From Liolophura sinensis (lineage: Eukaryota > Mollusca > Polyplacophora > Chitonida > Chitonidae), in the NCBI RefSeq assembly GCF_032854445.1, contig NC_088296.1, forward strand, positions 7,915,206 through 7,970,205: a stretch of 55,000 bases of DNA, read 5' to 3'. The stretch's first letter is position 1. Every line of letters begins with the position of its first letter. The notes below the pieces were generated by a model. It was not told the DNA's origin. It made no database searches and saw only the letters and a list, made by a program, of their open reading frames with translations. The position numbers were made by a program, and so were the translations under genes. Of the stretch, positions 32,501 through 43,457 are shown piece by piece.

Positions 32501-33831
32501 CATTTACAGATATGGCTGAAGAATGTTGCCTTCTTAATAAACATAAACAATCTGTCCCCATTATAATCAGGTCTACAGTTGTTTGTAAACAATTCTGGTG
32601 CTTCTCACTTTCTATTCATTAAAGTTATATTTCATGTACAGGCACTCGTAGGAAAATGTATTGGAACTCACAATTATAACAGACAATAAAATTAAACATA
32701 TTAATAGTTGCTATATCAGTATATCGGCATTGCTAATTTGTAATGAAAAGCTAAGCTGTATTATCTGTCTCTCTAAAATCATAATCAGCAAATAACAGGC
32801 GTCCACGGAGCAGAGGAAAATTGTACGCCCACTTTTGACTTCCACCAAGGACGTTAAGTTTTCACCACGGTATACAGCTGCAATTGTTCCCTCTCTCTGT
32901 CCCTCTTACTGTCAGGAACAAAGCTGGGCATGGAAGTGGATAAAGTTTTATCGACAGATTTGCCTTAATCTAAAGGTATGAAATTTTAAGTCATTCTGCA
33001 ACTTTGCCAAACACAACACATCTTTTTTTCATTGAACTTTTTATACCTGGCATGGGATTTATTGCTGACTTGGTGGAAATTATCTGACGGTTTTTCTACA
33101 TTTGACTGTATGGACTGTTGCTAAGGGAAACAAATGTAAATCACGCTTCTGGTGAGACAACGAGGTTCATGATCAGTCACCAACGTAATATTTGTAGGTA
33201 AGCTCGAGACTTAAACCAGATTCTCGTGTAAAATTCTTTGGAGGTCGGTTGGAATCTCGTCAGATTGTATTTCACAAAAGAGCTTGCTGCAGACACCCTG
33301 TGTGGTTCTCCACAATTGCACTGGTTGGATTCGTCAGGTTAAACCTGGCCATTGCAGCCTTCACCCGTATTAACTGCCTTGTACCTAAATTTTCAATACC
33401 ATTGATTTCTCCATATGTGAAGTTTCTTTTTTGATCACTATACGTCAGAAAATTTGTCAGTAAACTGCCACATTTTGTTGGTTTACACCACACTTTATAC
33501 TGAAGGCAATCGGGTCAAGGTAGAATAAATAAGTGTGCTAATTTAGCGAGTGATCAAGACGGATTTAAGGTCTAATGCTATATGTTCTTCTGCCTCCACA
33601 ATGTATCTTTAATATATACTAGCAAATTTCTTCATGTACAATTACTTGAATGTGACAGTCCAAGTTAAATAATACCCAGCGCTCAAATACGGCTGAGACG
33701 TTGAAACAGTTTTTATAGGTAAGCCGTGACACGCGGTGAACAGCCTAAGCAACACGAAGTTGATGCAAATCGTTAGGAGTATAGGCCTACTCACGCGACT
33801 CTATTGAAGCAATTCTAGAGCCGTTTATACC

Positions 33832-33860
33832 TTCAACAAAAACATTATCACAACAAAAAA
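33832..33860 (+). promoter_or_regulatory. Upstream element of gene 4
   Basis: TTCAACAAAAACATTATCAC then AACAAAAAAC, about 155 bp before the exon 1 ATG. It aligns with the elements of genes 2 and 5, including the TTATCA core. Confidence 0.4.
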
Positions 33861-34013
33861 CAGCAAATATTGTAAGTGTCTGAAATAAACAGGCGGCTAT
33901 ATGTTGAGAATACATCCCTGCTTATACAATATATTAGTGTGTGTGGTTTACCTAACTTCAAGTAGACGTATCAACATATAGGCGTCTTTCAACTATAACA
34001 AGGAATCCCAAGA

Positions 34014-34055
34014 TGGCGGGTTTTGACATTTTCCGATTATTGCTGTTTTGACTGG
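34014..34055 (+). pseudogene. Gene 4 exon 1 with 1-bp deletion
   Basis: ATG at 34014, donor GTGAGT at 34056. It is 42 bp where the other first exons have 43. Compared with 27116-27158, one G of GGTTTTGA is missing, so the frame reads MAVLTFSDYCCFDW, which is not a signal peptide and leaves the wrong phase. Restoring the ancestral length would still meet an in-frame TGA. Confidence 0.65.
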
Positions 34056-34317
34056 GTGAGTTTGAAGTTCATAAAGCGTCAGATGGATAGCTGTTTAAAT
34101 GTAGAGGTTTTTGCTAAATCTGCTATGCAATAAGTGTACCATTTAAGCCACCTACCACTTTACCAAGCAGAATAATCGTACACGATCTGGCGGCATTAAC
34201 TGTTAAGGCGACAACATTTAGTCAGTGTATATCATATATTGTTTCCTATAATGCAAACAGAATTAGCTTGTCTGCATCGCCCGTGAATACGTTAGCCTGT
34301 TAACCATCTTGGCAGTC

Positions 34318-34582
34318 ATTGAGCCTCCGCGGCTCAATTGGTTAGCCTGCTGGCGCAGCGCAATGTCCCAGGAGCCTCTCACCAATGCCGTCGCTGTGAG
34401 TTTAAGTCCAGCTCATATTGGATTCCTCTCTGGCCGTAAGTGGGAAGGTCTGCCACCAGCCTGCGGATGGGCGTGGGTACATCAGGGCTCCGCTCGGTTT
34501 TCCTCCACCATAATGTGGGCCCCCGTCGTATAAGTGAAATATTCTTTAGTACGAGGTAAAACACCAATAAAATAAATCATTT
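34318..34582 (+). mobile_element. SINE, full length, plus orientation
   Basis: Head GAGCCTCCGCGGCTCAATTG and GTTAGCCTGCTGGCGCAGCG, B-box-like GTGAGTTTAAGTCCAGC, body CCTGCGGATGGGCGTGGG, tail GTAAAACACCAATAAAATAA. Confidence 0.9.
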
Positions 34583-34919
34583 AATTGTTGGGAATGGAAT
34601 AAACGTGCAGGCTTCGCTGGCTCCGACAGCTGAAATGTCGTTCACACGTCACCCTTGTCATAAGTCGCACCTGGGCTCATATTCACATGAGCTATTAAGT
34701 TATTTTTATAACTTTTCCAGTAGATCACATCGTCCAGTTGCACTTAAATGTGAACAAACAGTTATAAGAAATTTGATTTGCGAACGCTTTGTGAAAAATG
34801 GCTCCAGGTTTACAGTTAAAATTTGCAACATCAGACCCTTTTATACCACATGCATATATACATCATGTAACAACTATTTACATTTAATACCTAACGAATT
34901 ACGACTGTCAGCAACATGA

Positions 34920-35030
34920 CGATGGCCGTGAGTTCCCCGGGCTCTGCCCGGTTTCCTCCCATCATAATGTTGGCCGCCGTCGTATATGTGAACTATTTTT
35001 CAGAAATAAAAAAATAAATTTACGACAGAA
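34920..35030 (+). mobile_element. SINE 3' half, plus orientation
   Basis: CCCCGGGCTCTGCCCGG, TTTCCTCCCATCATAATG and TTGGCCGCCGTCGTATATG, with an A-rich end. Confidence 0.8.
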
Positions 35031-35654
35031 TAATATTTTCCTACCGGATGATCGTTTTATATAGATGTTGCAAAATGCAAAGGCGTAACTTCCACATTGA
35101 CAGAGAATAGAGTGAGTAGTAAGCGGTAAATGCAACTGACACAGTGAAACAAACCTATCCAGCGGTGTAGGTTTGGGACAGCATTTAGTCAGTGTATATC
35201 AGATGTGTCTGTCTGGAAAATTACTAGTAAAGTAGTGTGTTCGAATCCATCTCTAACTGTTTTAGTTTTAAATCAAGAAGTCGGTAAAGGTATCCGGCGA
35301 CAGACGGTGGCTTGCTCAGGACACTCAAGTTTATTCTACTCTTAAATCTGTGCGTGTTGAAATCAGTCTTTCTGATTCCCGCTTTCCCAAACATATCAAT
35401 TACATATAACGCTTAAATGCAAACCCGTGGCCGGTGTCCTTTACCAACGGCCGAATAAGGTGCCAGATATGACGACAGGTTTCGAGTTTGCACTGGCCTT
35501 CTTTCACACTTTCGAAGACATCGGCATGAAATTTACGTGTGGATTTGCGACATTTTCTTTCTAAGATGACGGCTGGGATATTCCACATACAGTGTTTGTG
35601 TGAATTGCCTTTTGCTTTGATTTTACGTGTGAAGGTTTGCCACAAATCGTCTCC

Positions 35655-35742
35655 CTCGTGCTCTCATCATCATGCCGGCCGCTGTCCTATACAAGTGAAA
35701 TATTCTTAAGTATGGCGTAAAAATCAATCAAGGAAATAAATG
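35655..35742 (+). mobile_element. SINE 3' end, plus orientation
   Basis: CATCATGCCGGCCGCTGTCC, AAGTGAAATATTCTTAAG, TATGGCGTAAAAATCAATC. Confidence 0.75.
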
Positions 35743-36584
35743 TATTTGTAACGTTGAAGGCCAGTGGCGTAAATTTATTGTGACTATTACTATAGTCTAA
35801 TGTAAACACGTGTTCATAAATAAGTCAGTCTAACACGAAATATTGCGTCTGCATTGACAGAAAATCTCTGTGTCGGCATTACACTTATTATGTTTTACTT
35901 CCTTTGGTTTAGTGGAAGAAAATGTCACAAAATAAGCGAAAATCTGTTAAAGGAGAAGAAAGCATAAAGTCGATGCCAAACTCAAATGAAAGAGAGTGAA
36001 TAAGAATATTTGAAAATATTTTTCTATGATGGGTATTTGGGACCACCCATGGGTAATATATAGTTTTTGCATAATAATGTTACAAATTAAAAAAAAACAT
36101 AAGAAAAGAAACAAGGCATGCCTAATGAATTTATTTCAAAGTAAATTTTTTGTTTATGCCCAAAGACATGCATTTAGTTTAAATTGTGAAAATATTTTTG
36201 AAAGTATTAAGAGTAAAAATATGATAAAAATTTCCACTGAACACATTTTTACACAAATCAATATGTACAAAGAGATTGTATTTACCCACCATATAAACAT
36301 TATTTTCACTTGTCTTTTGTGTTTAAGTATAAATCGAAAAAAAAAACCTGAGAATACCTCATTAACAATTAATGTTCTGCCCTCACTGGCTTGAACTTCA
36401 TGTAAAAGTTCTCTCCACCTTCAATTCGTACTTTGTTTTCCTTTACTTTAAAGCTTTTCCTGAAAGTAGGTTTCATTTCAGATACTTAGACCGTCAGTAT
36501 TAAATGACTAGAGTAGAATGGCAAAAACAATTTCCCTCAAAAGTTCATTTCTGACATCGGATGAAATATTATTTAAGTATCAAA

Positions 36585-37505
36585 TCACTACCAAGGCAAA
36601 ATCCTTCGATATAACCGAGTGGGTAAGTGTGAGCCTAAACTTTATACGTGTACCTTTGGTTGGGATGATGTATGTATATGTATATACAGTCATATTGAAA
36701 TTGGATAACACGTAAAACCATTTAGAGTGCGTATCAATTTAGTTAAATCAGGCTGCATATTTATATGATTGGTGTTTCGCGGGAATATTTAACGTCCATT
36801 GGGGTGGGAAGCAACATTAAGATGCATAGAGGAAATCGGACAGAGCCCAGTGGAAACCCACGACCATCCACAGGATCCTGCAAGCCTTCTCTCGTACCAC
36901 CGGAGAGAAAGCCGGCAGAGCAGCCCCACTGGTGAGAGGCCAGAATCATTGTTCCGTCCTAGAACGGTAATCTCTCAGCCACTGAGGTCTTACATACTGT
37001 GAACTGTGTATCATCTGGCTCAACTCCAGTAGTCGAACAAACAAGAAAAATGAAGTCTTTTCCAGATGTTCTGTACCTTTCAAATAACAACAAATGCTAT
37101 TTCACTCTTTTGGTTTTGTCCGATAAATTTCATACTTTCTTAAAATTGAGTAAAATGGCACAGTTTTATATCATTTGAGGTCATGGTAGAATGGTTTCAT
37201 TCTTTTTATGTGCGTGTGCTTAATAAAAGTACTAAACACGCATGCGATATTCAAAAGGTATTTCCGGAGTCATCTTTAATAAGAAATTGAATTTGTAAAC
37301 TTGATTATCATTTCTATAGACCAGTGTAGCTTAAACTCTCTCCAATATCCGGATTAAATATTGTTTAAATATCATTACCAGGGCAAAATCCTTCGATATA
37401 ACAGAGTGGGTAAGAGTGAGCCTAAACTTTATATGTGAACCTGTGGTCGAGATAATCCATGTATATGTATATACGGTCATATTGAAATTGTGTAACAGGT
37501 AAATC
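36585..37505. repeat. Direct repeat of about 130 bp (36585-36715 and 37372-37505)
   Basis: CTACCAAGGCAAAATCCTTC...GTGGGTAAGTGTGAGCC...CAGTCATATTGAAATTG recurs about 790 bp later with a few substitutions. No coding signal. Lies in intron 1 of gene 4; a SINE and sequence homologous to 49440-49720 lie between the copies. Confidence 0.75.
36762..36992 (-). mobile_element. SINE, minus orientation, head retained
   Basis: ATATGATTGGTGTTTCGCGG, CAGAGCCCAGTGGAAACCC, ACGACCATCCACAGGATCC, ACTGGTGAGAGGCC and the head CTCAGCCACTGAGGTC. Confidence 0.75.
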
Positions 37506-37840
37506 TCAATCCGGTCTCCAACAAAACAGCTTAAAGATATGTACTGTATTGTTTGTTTGTGCTGTAAATCACAGTTCTCCGTGTGCATGTTTGTGTGCTC
37601 CTGGAATATGTCCTTAGTGTACAAGCACTATGAAGTTATAAAAGAAATAGGCGTGTTTTTATTGCAATCGGGACCGCTTTTGTTTAATTCGTCTTCCACT
37701 GAAAATGGCCAGAGGTTGTGCCACAGACGTAAAGTATAATCTGCTTTCTCGATTAGTTATGAATCCATCTAACTGTACATCGTTTGGATGTGAAAGCTTT
37801 TGATGACTTCGCTGTCTCAACTGTCACAATTTGTCTTCAG

Positions 37841-38010
37841 TATTGACTGCTACAACTACAACAACAGCCGATGGCGTCGGTATTTTATCACCGTGCGGCA
37901 ACAACAGCCGATTTCCGAAAATGCAGCCTGTGTTCAGGTTTTCGGCGGAAAACAGTGCACCTGCAACGAAGGATACATTGCGTCTACGAGTTTGGCCGTC
38001 TGTGAAAGGG
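37841..38010 (+). pseudogene. Gene 4 EGF-like exon with 1-bp deletion
   Basis: The acceptor TTTGTCTTCAG ends at 37840 and the donor GTGAGA starts at 38011; the exon is 170 bp, where gene 5 has 171. The entry frame reads TTTTTADGVGILSPCGNNS and then loses the Cys pattern. One base is missing near 37918-37922 (CCGAAAATGCAG against CCTGACAATGCAG). After it the EGF text continues in the next frame (ACVQVFGGKQCTCNEGYIAS). Both splice sites look good, so this is a reading-frame lesion only. Confidence 0.75.
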
Positions 38011-38174
38011 GTGAGAAAGGCAAAAGTAAAATCCAGTAAGACAAATATTGCACACGAACTTCTTAAAGCAAGTACTGTCTCTTTTTCCTAAAGTTATAGC
38101 TCGATGCAAGGACATACAACATTTATGTGATCTGTTTGTGTATACAGTATGATAAACATGACATATCATTCCAG

Positions 38175-38477
38175 CTGTATATTTGAGCCAACCGTGTATA
38201 ACAAGGTGTGCTGGGTTCTTCACTGTGTGCAATCCGGCCTTGAAGCAGTGCGTGTGTTTTACGGTATATGTACCAGCAGCGGACGGCAAAAACTGTGATG
38301 AGAGAGGCAACGGTTTGTTGGGAGAAGGATGTAAATCCGTGTGTGTTTTCAACCGTGAGCAAATCTGTGCAGACGGAGTATGCAGATGTAACTCGAACTT
38401 AAGGCCTTTTACCAATGAAGATATTCGTGCCTTGAATAATCCTCAACGTCAGTGTATAAACAGTACATACTTATCAG
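38175..38477 (+). CDS. Gene 4 exon: 12-Cys double EB/EGF-like module
   Basis: The acceptor TCATTCCAG ends at 38174 and the donor GTAAGC starts at 38478. It is 303 bp, phase 1-1, no stops. Twelve cysteines in the family spacing, opening QPCITRCAGFFTVC and closing NNPQRQC. It is closer to gene 5 than to genes 1/2 (VPAADGKNC against VAAGDNQNC). There are NxS/T sites near the end (NST). It looks functional although other exons of this gene are damaged. Confidence 0.75.
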
Positions 38478-39461
38478 GTAAGCATAATCTGCTGAATTTT
38501 TTTTTATCAAATTGCAGTGACGAAATTTTTAAACAAACTTTTAAATCAATAGAATAACTTTGAATTTACCAGACACGACTAAGCTTTAATATGAAATGGA
38601 TTTTAAAAACAATAGTTCAACATATTCAGTGTTTACAAATGCAATCTGCGAATAAAAAAACACTTACAAGGCGCAGTTTAATTATCTACTTGATGAAATT
38701 GTTATAATTCGACTGCAGTAACTCTTGATTATGGGCGACCAGCCAAACAACTGTGCCCCAGTAGACAATCTCCATTTCCCAAGTAATCGTGAGTTTAAAA
38801 CAGCACAATATCACTTCACATGTAGCTTCATACAGATGGATCAAAGACAACAACAAGATCCAGTTCCAAAGATCTCGGTATGTCACATGTAATATTTCAC
38901 CGTTGATACTAACATCTTATCAATTGATCTGTTAAACTTTACAGACAATATGTTGCCTGAGTGGTGCTAGAATGTATTCTGTTTTTCAGCAGATTAAGCT
39001 GTTAACTATAACGCCCATAATCTAATAATTCAACAAAAAAGATTCTATTAGACTAACAGACTATTGTGTTGAATATGGCAGAATATTGTGTTATAATAAC
39101 AGAATACATTCCAGCATCATTCAGACAACAGATTTTCTGCGAAAATTAGCAGATTAATTTTTTAAATGTGGCCTGATTTTGCCGTCTTCTCGTAACAGAA
39201 CTAATTAGAGTAAAATGGAGTAAAATGTTTGAATTCTATGCCGATCAAACCAGAATATTTGTAGCTTCCTAAAACAAATTCCGACCATGACAACATGAAC
39301 TGCTTATATTTGCCACACTGAACAGGACAAGGGCTCCCACTGTGGCACACGGAAAGTCCAGAACAGAAGTAAAATTCAGCCCCTTTAAAACATCATAGAC
39401 ACTGTTTTGTTGCATTCTCCGTCCCATGATGTTTAGCTAGTAAGAGAAGCAAATACGTTTT

Positions 39462-39715
39462 GGGGACTTCTGTGGCTCAATTGGTTAAAGCGCTAGCGCA
39501 GCGTAATGACCCAGGAGTCACCAATGCAATCGTTGTGAGTTCGAGTCCAGCTGGATTCCTCTCTGGCCGTAAGTGGAAAGGTCTTTCAGCAACCTGCGGA
39601 TGTTTATGGGTTTACCCCCGGGCCCTGGCAGTTTCCTCTCACCATAATGCTGGCCGCCGTCGTATAAGTGAAATATTCTTGAGTATGGCGTAAAACACCA
39701 AAAAAATAAATAAAT
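39462..39715 (+). mobile_element. SINE, full length, with target-site duplication
   Basis: Head CTGTGGCTCAATTGGTTAAA and GCGCTAGCGCAGCGTAATG, B-box-like GTGAGTTCGAGTCCAGC, tail TATGGCGTAAAACACC then A-rich. AAATACGTT flanks both sides (39451-39459 and 39712-39720). Confidence 0.9.
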
Positions 39716-40237
39716 ACGTTGTCAGGTGAATTGTTGACGTTAAAACCCCTAATATGAACATTTAGTTCAGTATGATTTTCCAAATTGCCGCCCCTCGCAC
39801 CCGGCAAATCATCGCGTGATTTCAGTTGTCATAGAGATATGGCGCAGATATTAGTCACAGTTTTGGAACCAAATATTTCGATAAATGAACAGTTTTGAAT
39901 GCTGACATTTTCGGCAAGAAGCTCGTCAACACAATAATGGACTGTATTCTTTTCTGTTCCCATTTCTGTCACAGATTTTCTCAATGTTTTATAGAACTGT
40001 TTTTAATGAATTGTGTGGTATGTAATATGTAATGCCTCTCTCATTGTGTGTCTTCTATGTATACATATGCTTAAAACCTTGCAATGTTATTAGCCAGACA
40101 TCTGAATTCAGGCGAAAACGAGCCAAACTGTCAAACATCAACCACATGACATCTGCCATTCCTGTTTAAGGATGTACTCTTTGGTATTATGCCCAAAGTA
40201 AACATAAGTTAACACACAGGATTTAAACCCGTTTCAG

Positions 40238-40360
40238 ATAGACCGACGCTGCCGGGGACATCAGCTACGACAAATGTAGGCCTGTCAACAACACCAGTTT
40301 CTGTGATACCATCTCTAACATCAGAAGTTACAAATACAAGCCCCAGTACCATTGGAGTCG
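40238..40360 (+). CDS. Gene 4 exon: Thr/Ser/Pro-rich stalk
   Basis: The acceptor CGTTTCAG ends at 40237 and the donor GTATGT starts at 40361. It is 123 bp, phase 1-1. About 41 residues, opening DRPTLPGTSATTNVGLSTTP, no Cys, Thr/Ser about 40%. Equivalent of 2951-3064 in position and composition but not close in sequence. Would link the 12-Cys head to the TM helix; no spacer exon is seen after it. Confidence 0.65.
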
Positions 40361-41722
40361 GTATGTCATGACGTTTTCTTATTCATCCTTACTGGTCTGT
40401 TGGTGCGTCATGCTGTATTCGTTATTCTCGTGCTTTACGATTAATGTGTTCTGATTTACTCATAGACATTTTAATTTATTGATTTATTTATTGAATTATT
40501 GATTGACTAATTTATCTGACATGTGTGGTACGCAGTACTCAATAGTACAAACAGAACAATGCATGATTGTTTAGATTTGTCTTTAACTGTACTTGGCCCA
40601 AATACAATAGTTAGTTATTGAGTTTTGTTGAAAAGTTCTAAATAAATGACATGACTTACCACTGGCATTACCTAACACACTCATGGACAACCGGGATCCA
40701 TGAAGACTGCTACGTATTTGAAATACCCATACATGCATGTACATGTACCGCTTATTTGGAAGCAAAATGTAAGTAATTAGTCTGCTCTGAGAATTTTACG
40801 TATTTAGCTATTTATTCCCCCCCTCAGAATCACATGTCTTCAGGGTAAAGGTTTCCTCTCAATACGCCAGAAAAACATAAATGTCATAGTTTTATCAAAA
40901 TATTCTACTCCCGCCCTAGTAATCTAATTCGTTGATCTCGAGGTATGTCGTCGTATCATCAACATTATGGACGCAGAACTGATTCCCCCACCCATGTTTA
41001 TTGAACGCCTTAAAGATTCAAGTAAAAATTTAAACACACCTACAATTACAATGTTTTCGCTCTAGACAGTTCAAAATGTGCCCACTGATTCTTTTCTGAG
41101 GAAAAATACACTAACCATAGTTTTAAGTCATTTACTGATCCTATTTTGGCGCGTTACGCTCTTGCAATTCATTAAATAAGTAAAAATTCAATTATATCTT
41201 CAAATGAAATGTTTTGACCTAGACAGTAATGTTTCAAATTTGTACACTGAGTTTTTTACTACAGAACAATGTGATAGCAAAATTTTAAGTTCATTCGTGT
41301 TCGTAGTTTGGCGTTTTTAAGTACTTGCAATTTACAACTTACGTCCTTAGTTGTGTGATAAATACGAGCCCAGCCCTAGCTGCACCTTTAAGTCAGTAGA
41401 TTTGTCCTTCATGCTCTGTATCTATTGGAAGTTTTTCCTGGACAAATCCAGTACTTTACAGTATAAATAATCGTTTCCTACTAACAGAAATTACATATAG
41501 CGTTTTTCGCCCAGATCTTTGATCCTGAAAATGTGCAAAGTTAGCATGCTTTCCTTTCAAACTGAAGGCGTTTAAAGTTTAATTTTTGCAAACTACCAGA
41601 AACACAATGTAATAAACTCACACATTTATAGTTATGGCTGTTTAGTTTGCCTTTGCCAACCTTTAAATGAGCCTACAAAATCATATAAACCAATCTAATG
41701 TCTCTCGTCTTCTATTTGTCAG

Positions 41723-41816
41723 AATCAAATTCCAGGGAGCTAATCATCGGCCTTGGGGCTGGGCTTGGGTCAGCCCTCCTCCTGGCTGCAGTATTTGCGT
41801 CTGTGCTATTAATTCA
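41723..41816 (+). CDS. Gene 4 exon: transmembrane helix
   Basis: The acceptor TATTTGTCAG ends at 41722 and the donor GTAAGT starts at 41817. It is 94 bp, phase 1 to 2. After ESNSRE comes a hydrophobic stretch beginning LIIGLGAGLGSALLLAAVFA and ending in LLIQ. Nearly the same as gene 1 (6270-6363), with substitutions that keep hydrophobicity and the GxGxG spacing. Confidence 0.75.
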
Positions 41817-41849
41817 GTAAGTAAAATAAAGTCAAATGCCAAGTGGGAT

Positions 41850-42055
41850 TCCACGTGGTCGAGGAAGAATAACCCAGGAGCTTCCCACCAATGCGGTCAG
41901 TTTGAGTTCATGTCCAGCTCATGCTGGCTTCCTCTCTGACCGTACGTGGAAAAGCCTGGAGGCAAATTATGGAGGATTGTTCCTCCAAATATAAAGGTGA
42001 CTAACGTTGTATGAGTGCGGCGTAAAACAACAATCAAATAAATAAAAGAAAATCA
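41850..42055 (+). mobile_element. SINE, plus orientation (same insertion as 6417-6635)
   Basis: CCACGTGGTCGAGGAAGAAT, AACCCAGGAGCTTCCCACC, CATGCTGGCTTCCTCTCTG and GTGCGGCGTAAAACAACAAT. Position relative to the TM exon matches gene 1. Confidence 0.8.
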
Positions 42056-42958
42056 AACTTCAAGCAAACCAGATTTTATTTGTGTATATGGGTAGAATAT
42101 ACAGGAAAACATATCGAATCTTACGACGGTGACAGATAGTGGAAAAAAAAGGTAAAATTATTAACTATATCAGTACATCCGGTATGACATCTTGTTGTGA
42201 TATCCTCTGAGGCATTGTCTTTACTTTTGAATTTATGACTAAATAACAACACACGCTTATAGCCTATAGGGAATTTGACGTCACCTTTTTCACCTCCGGA
42301 TTTGGAACGACAAAAAATGTGGACAAATATGTCTTGCCTTAATGACAATTCCTTTAAATGATGAACATGGTCAGAATCTCTATATAAAAATAGACATTTT
42401 AGAGACAGCCTGCGCCATTAGCAGACACAACATTTGACTTGAAACCATGCTGAGTAGGGCATTTTCTGCTGCTTTGGTAGTACTCTCTAGATGGTTTTCT
42501 ACATTTAACTTCTTAAGGCTGTTGTTAAGGTGACTAAATGTAGCGGTAACCAAGTCTCGCCTCCAGGAAGTACGCGAGATTCATGATCCCTCGACAACGC
42601 AATATTATTAAATGGGCTCGAGATATAAACCAGACTCTGATCTTAACTTTGGAATCTTGTTGAAATTTCGTCCGGCTGTAGCCTTTAGTCCTTAATCTCG
42701 ACTAAATCTGGACAAACTCAGCCAGTGTCACTCGATTATCACCGTTTCTGGCTTCGAGCAAATGTGTGAGAGAAACGATAACCGCATTCAGATTAAATGG
42801 AAAATTCACACGCTGGAGTTAAGAAGCATTAGGATGGGAAATGCGACATGTGTAAATGAAACTCTGAAATTTGACAAATAGTGAATACATGTGAAATTTA
42901 AAAGGAAAAAAAAAACACAAAATTTACCATGTTTAAAGAGTGTACTCTTTTCTTGCAG

Positions 42959-43457
42959 TAGGAAGCGATATTTAAAAAAGCTGAGCACTGGCACTTATTC
43001 TAATGGAGACCCCATTCAGAACAGCACAACTGACTTGGGAAGTACTTCTGATGACGTCACAAACAGGACGATTTTACAAGGGCACACACCCAGTAGCTAC
43101 CTTAATTTGCGCGTTGTTACTGACAGAATATGTGTGTTACATATTGGTCCAGGATCAGCTTCTAGCACTGATGAAACTGATAATGCTGCCTTATACGACA
43201 GCGTCATCGAAAATACACCACAACAGGGCAGTGTGACAATCGACAGGAAGAACGATGCCAATACGAGTCTCAGCCCAGGTTTTGGAGCTGTACAGAGATC
43301 CGAAGTGCCCTAGACGGACCTAGGAATAGGGTCTGGCACAGAAGTCCTTACACGTAAAAGGCCATTGTACATAAACCTCAACGACAGAACTGGCATCTAC
43401 AGTCACGCTAATACACCTGACATGTCGGAGGCAAACCTGTATACGACCCTAACATAG
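42959..43457 (+). pseudogene. Gene 4 exon: cytoplasmic tail with in-frame TAG
   Basis: The acceptor TTTTCTTGCAG ends at 42958, with phase 2 entry. The first 117 codons are open: RKRYLKKLSTG (basic, membrane-proximal), SSYLNLRV (YxN), STDETDNAALYDSVIENTPQ. TAG at 43311-43313 then interrupts where gene 1 has CAC. The same frame continues without another stop for 47 codons, conserving PLYINLN, GIYSHANTPDMS and NLYTTLT, to TAG at 43455-43457. If the first stop is obeyed, the product loses the three distal tyrosine motifs. Confidence 0.75.

Larger units (their letters stand above)
27116..33500 (+). pseudogene. Gene 3: eroded paralogue
   Basis: The order of family parts is kept: signal-peptide exon 27116-27158, EGF exon 28976-29135 (frameshift, lost Cys), 12-Cys exon start 29350 dissolving into a minisatellite, stalk-like exon 31265-31501 (out of frame), and intron sequence at 31550-33450 homologous to the TM/tail blocks (for example TTCATGTTCTCTTCATC and CTCGAGACTTAAACCAG). 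No TM or tail exon survives. It is clearly a dead copy. Confidence 0.7.
37680..39180 (+). repeat. Direct duplication, copy C of the EGF/12-Cys block (partner 50690-52265)
   Basis: Intron end, EGF exon, 12-Cys exon and about 700 bp of 3' intron match 50690-52265 in order. The shared AACAGAATATTGTGTTGAAT and CATCATTCAGACAACA near 39060-39130 provide the empty site for the SINE in copy D. Homology also exists further 5' (37000-37270 with 49440-49720). Confidence 0.8.
34014..43457 (+). pseudogene. Gene 4: complete exon set with disabling changes
   Basis: Exons: 34014-34055 (signal peptide, 1-bp deletion), 37841-38010 (EGF, 1-bp deletion), 38175-38477 (12-Cys, intact), 40238-40360 (stalk, intact), 41723-41816 (TM, intact), 42959-43457 (tail, internal TAG). 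All splice sites look usable. Three independent lesions suggest a recent pseudogene, or assembly errors in part. If exon 1 and the EGF exon were replaced by alternative exons, the remainder could still encode a receptor. The TM/tail half duplicates gene 1 and the EGF/12-Cys half duplicates gene 5, so this copy links the two. Confidence 0.6.
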
